Positions 63,991 through 64,000 of a stretch of DNA of 64,000 bases are shown piece by piece (the first letter of the stretch is position 1; each line of letters begins with the position of its first letter). The notes beneath the pieces were generated by a model. That model did no database searches. It saw nothing but the letters and a program-made list of their open reading frames with translations, and was not told the DNA's origin. Origin of the DNA: Ichthyophis bannanicus (Eukaryota > Chordata > Amphibia > Gymnophiona > Ichthyophiidae); contig CM066043.1 of NCBI GenBank assembly GCA_033557465.1, forward strand, positions 76,538,662-76,602,661. Direction: 5' to 3'. The translations under genes and the position numbers were made by a program.

Positions 63991-64000
63991 ATCCACACTG

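Larger units (their letters stand above)
48480..64000 (-). mobile_element. DIRS element D7, left end only, extends past the window
   Basis: The left terminal repeat starts near 48480 (GCAAAGTTGCCTACCTGTAA) and the ICR lies at 48724-48821. About 170 bases of decayed YR C-terminal sequence follow, then D8 begins near 48996. The rest of D7 must lie beyond 64000, after D8. Its ends differ from the other families. In gene sense it points with COX5A. Confidence 0.6.
48996..64000 (-). mobile_element. DIRS element D8, heavily interrupted, extends past the window
   Basis: The left end (TTTTACTTGCTGTTAATTTC) resembles D3, and the ICR is at 49384-49471. Its broken genes can be followed on the minus strand: YR 49490-50570, RT-RNase H 50571-51424 and 59300-59958, gag 61474-62220. 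Three later insertions split it: CR1 with an L1-like LINE (51425-59299), an LTR-like unit (59959-61473) and D9 from 62377. No right repeat is seen before D9, so D8 probably continues beyond the window. Confidence 0.72.
62377..64000 (-). mobile_element. DIRS element D9, left part only, in D8 gag
   Basis: It starts with GCAC as D2 and D5 do, though the outer repeat has a deletion. The inner repeat CCCAGCTTCCAAAAGGAAGC..TTTGGGAGG resembles 25727-25765. The ICR is at 62568-62665. A decayed YR follows to the window end. It is older than D5, judging by divergence. Confidence 0.7.

Overview
This is vertebrate nuclear DNA. It is almost wholly a nest of transposable elements lying in introns of one recognisable host gene. 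The host anchor is a single exon at 48214-48335 (minus strand) that reads as the middle of COX5A, cytochrome c oxidase subunit 5A, with a good splice acceptor and donor. Abundant DIRS-type tyrosine-recombinase retrotransposons together with L1/Tx1-like, CR1 and L2-like LINEs suggest an amphibian, most plausibly a caecilian or salamander. That placement is inference and cannot be proved from the window. No bacterial feature, tRNA, rRNA or CRISPR array was seen.

Layout. 1-1545 is a decayed copy of a DNA-transposon gene. 1546-8133 is a decayed L1/Tx1-like LINE split by a CR1 3' end (3750-4351) and by DIRS element D1 (4830-7884). 8167-13307 is D2, which keeps gag but has no recognisable RT or recombinase. 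13693-43607 is D3, an old DIRS element now 30 kb long because others jumped into it: an L2-like fragment split by D4 (18575-25209, itself holding an L2-like LINE), then D5 (25627-43004), which holds D6 (29177-35203) and a full-length L1-like LINE (36124-41865). 43748-44758 is a long hairpin repeat. 45192-47999 is a complete TIR-bounded DNA transposon carrying a broken gene of the same family as 1-1545. The COX5A exon follows. From 48480 to the window end runs D7, holding D8, which holds CR1 (51425-59299) split by another L1-like LINE (51989-57889), an LTR-like unit (59959-61473), and D9 (62377 to the end) with a CR1 scrap inside.

How the parts work. Each DIRS element reads gag, then RT-RNase H with a methyltransferase-like tail, then tyrosine recombinase (YR), all on the minus strand. 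The ends are inverted terminal repeats, and an internal complementary region (ICR) near the left end pairs with both outer ends. This is the known DIRS design, in which a circular DNA is integrated by the YR. D5 has intact RT and YR reading frames; most others are broken. All nine DIRS copies point the same way, which is also the direction of COX5A. Insertions can be ordered by nesting, and target-site duplications confirm the L1-like insertions (15 and 16 bp) and probably the DNA transposon (TTA).

Limits: family names rest on motif recognition by eye. Boundaries were set by aligning repeats by eye and may be off by a few bases, or by tens of bases where marked approximate.
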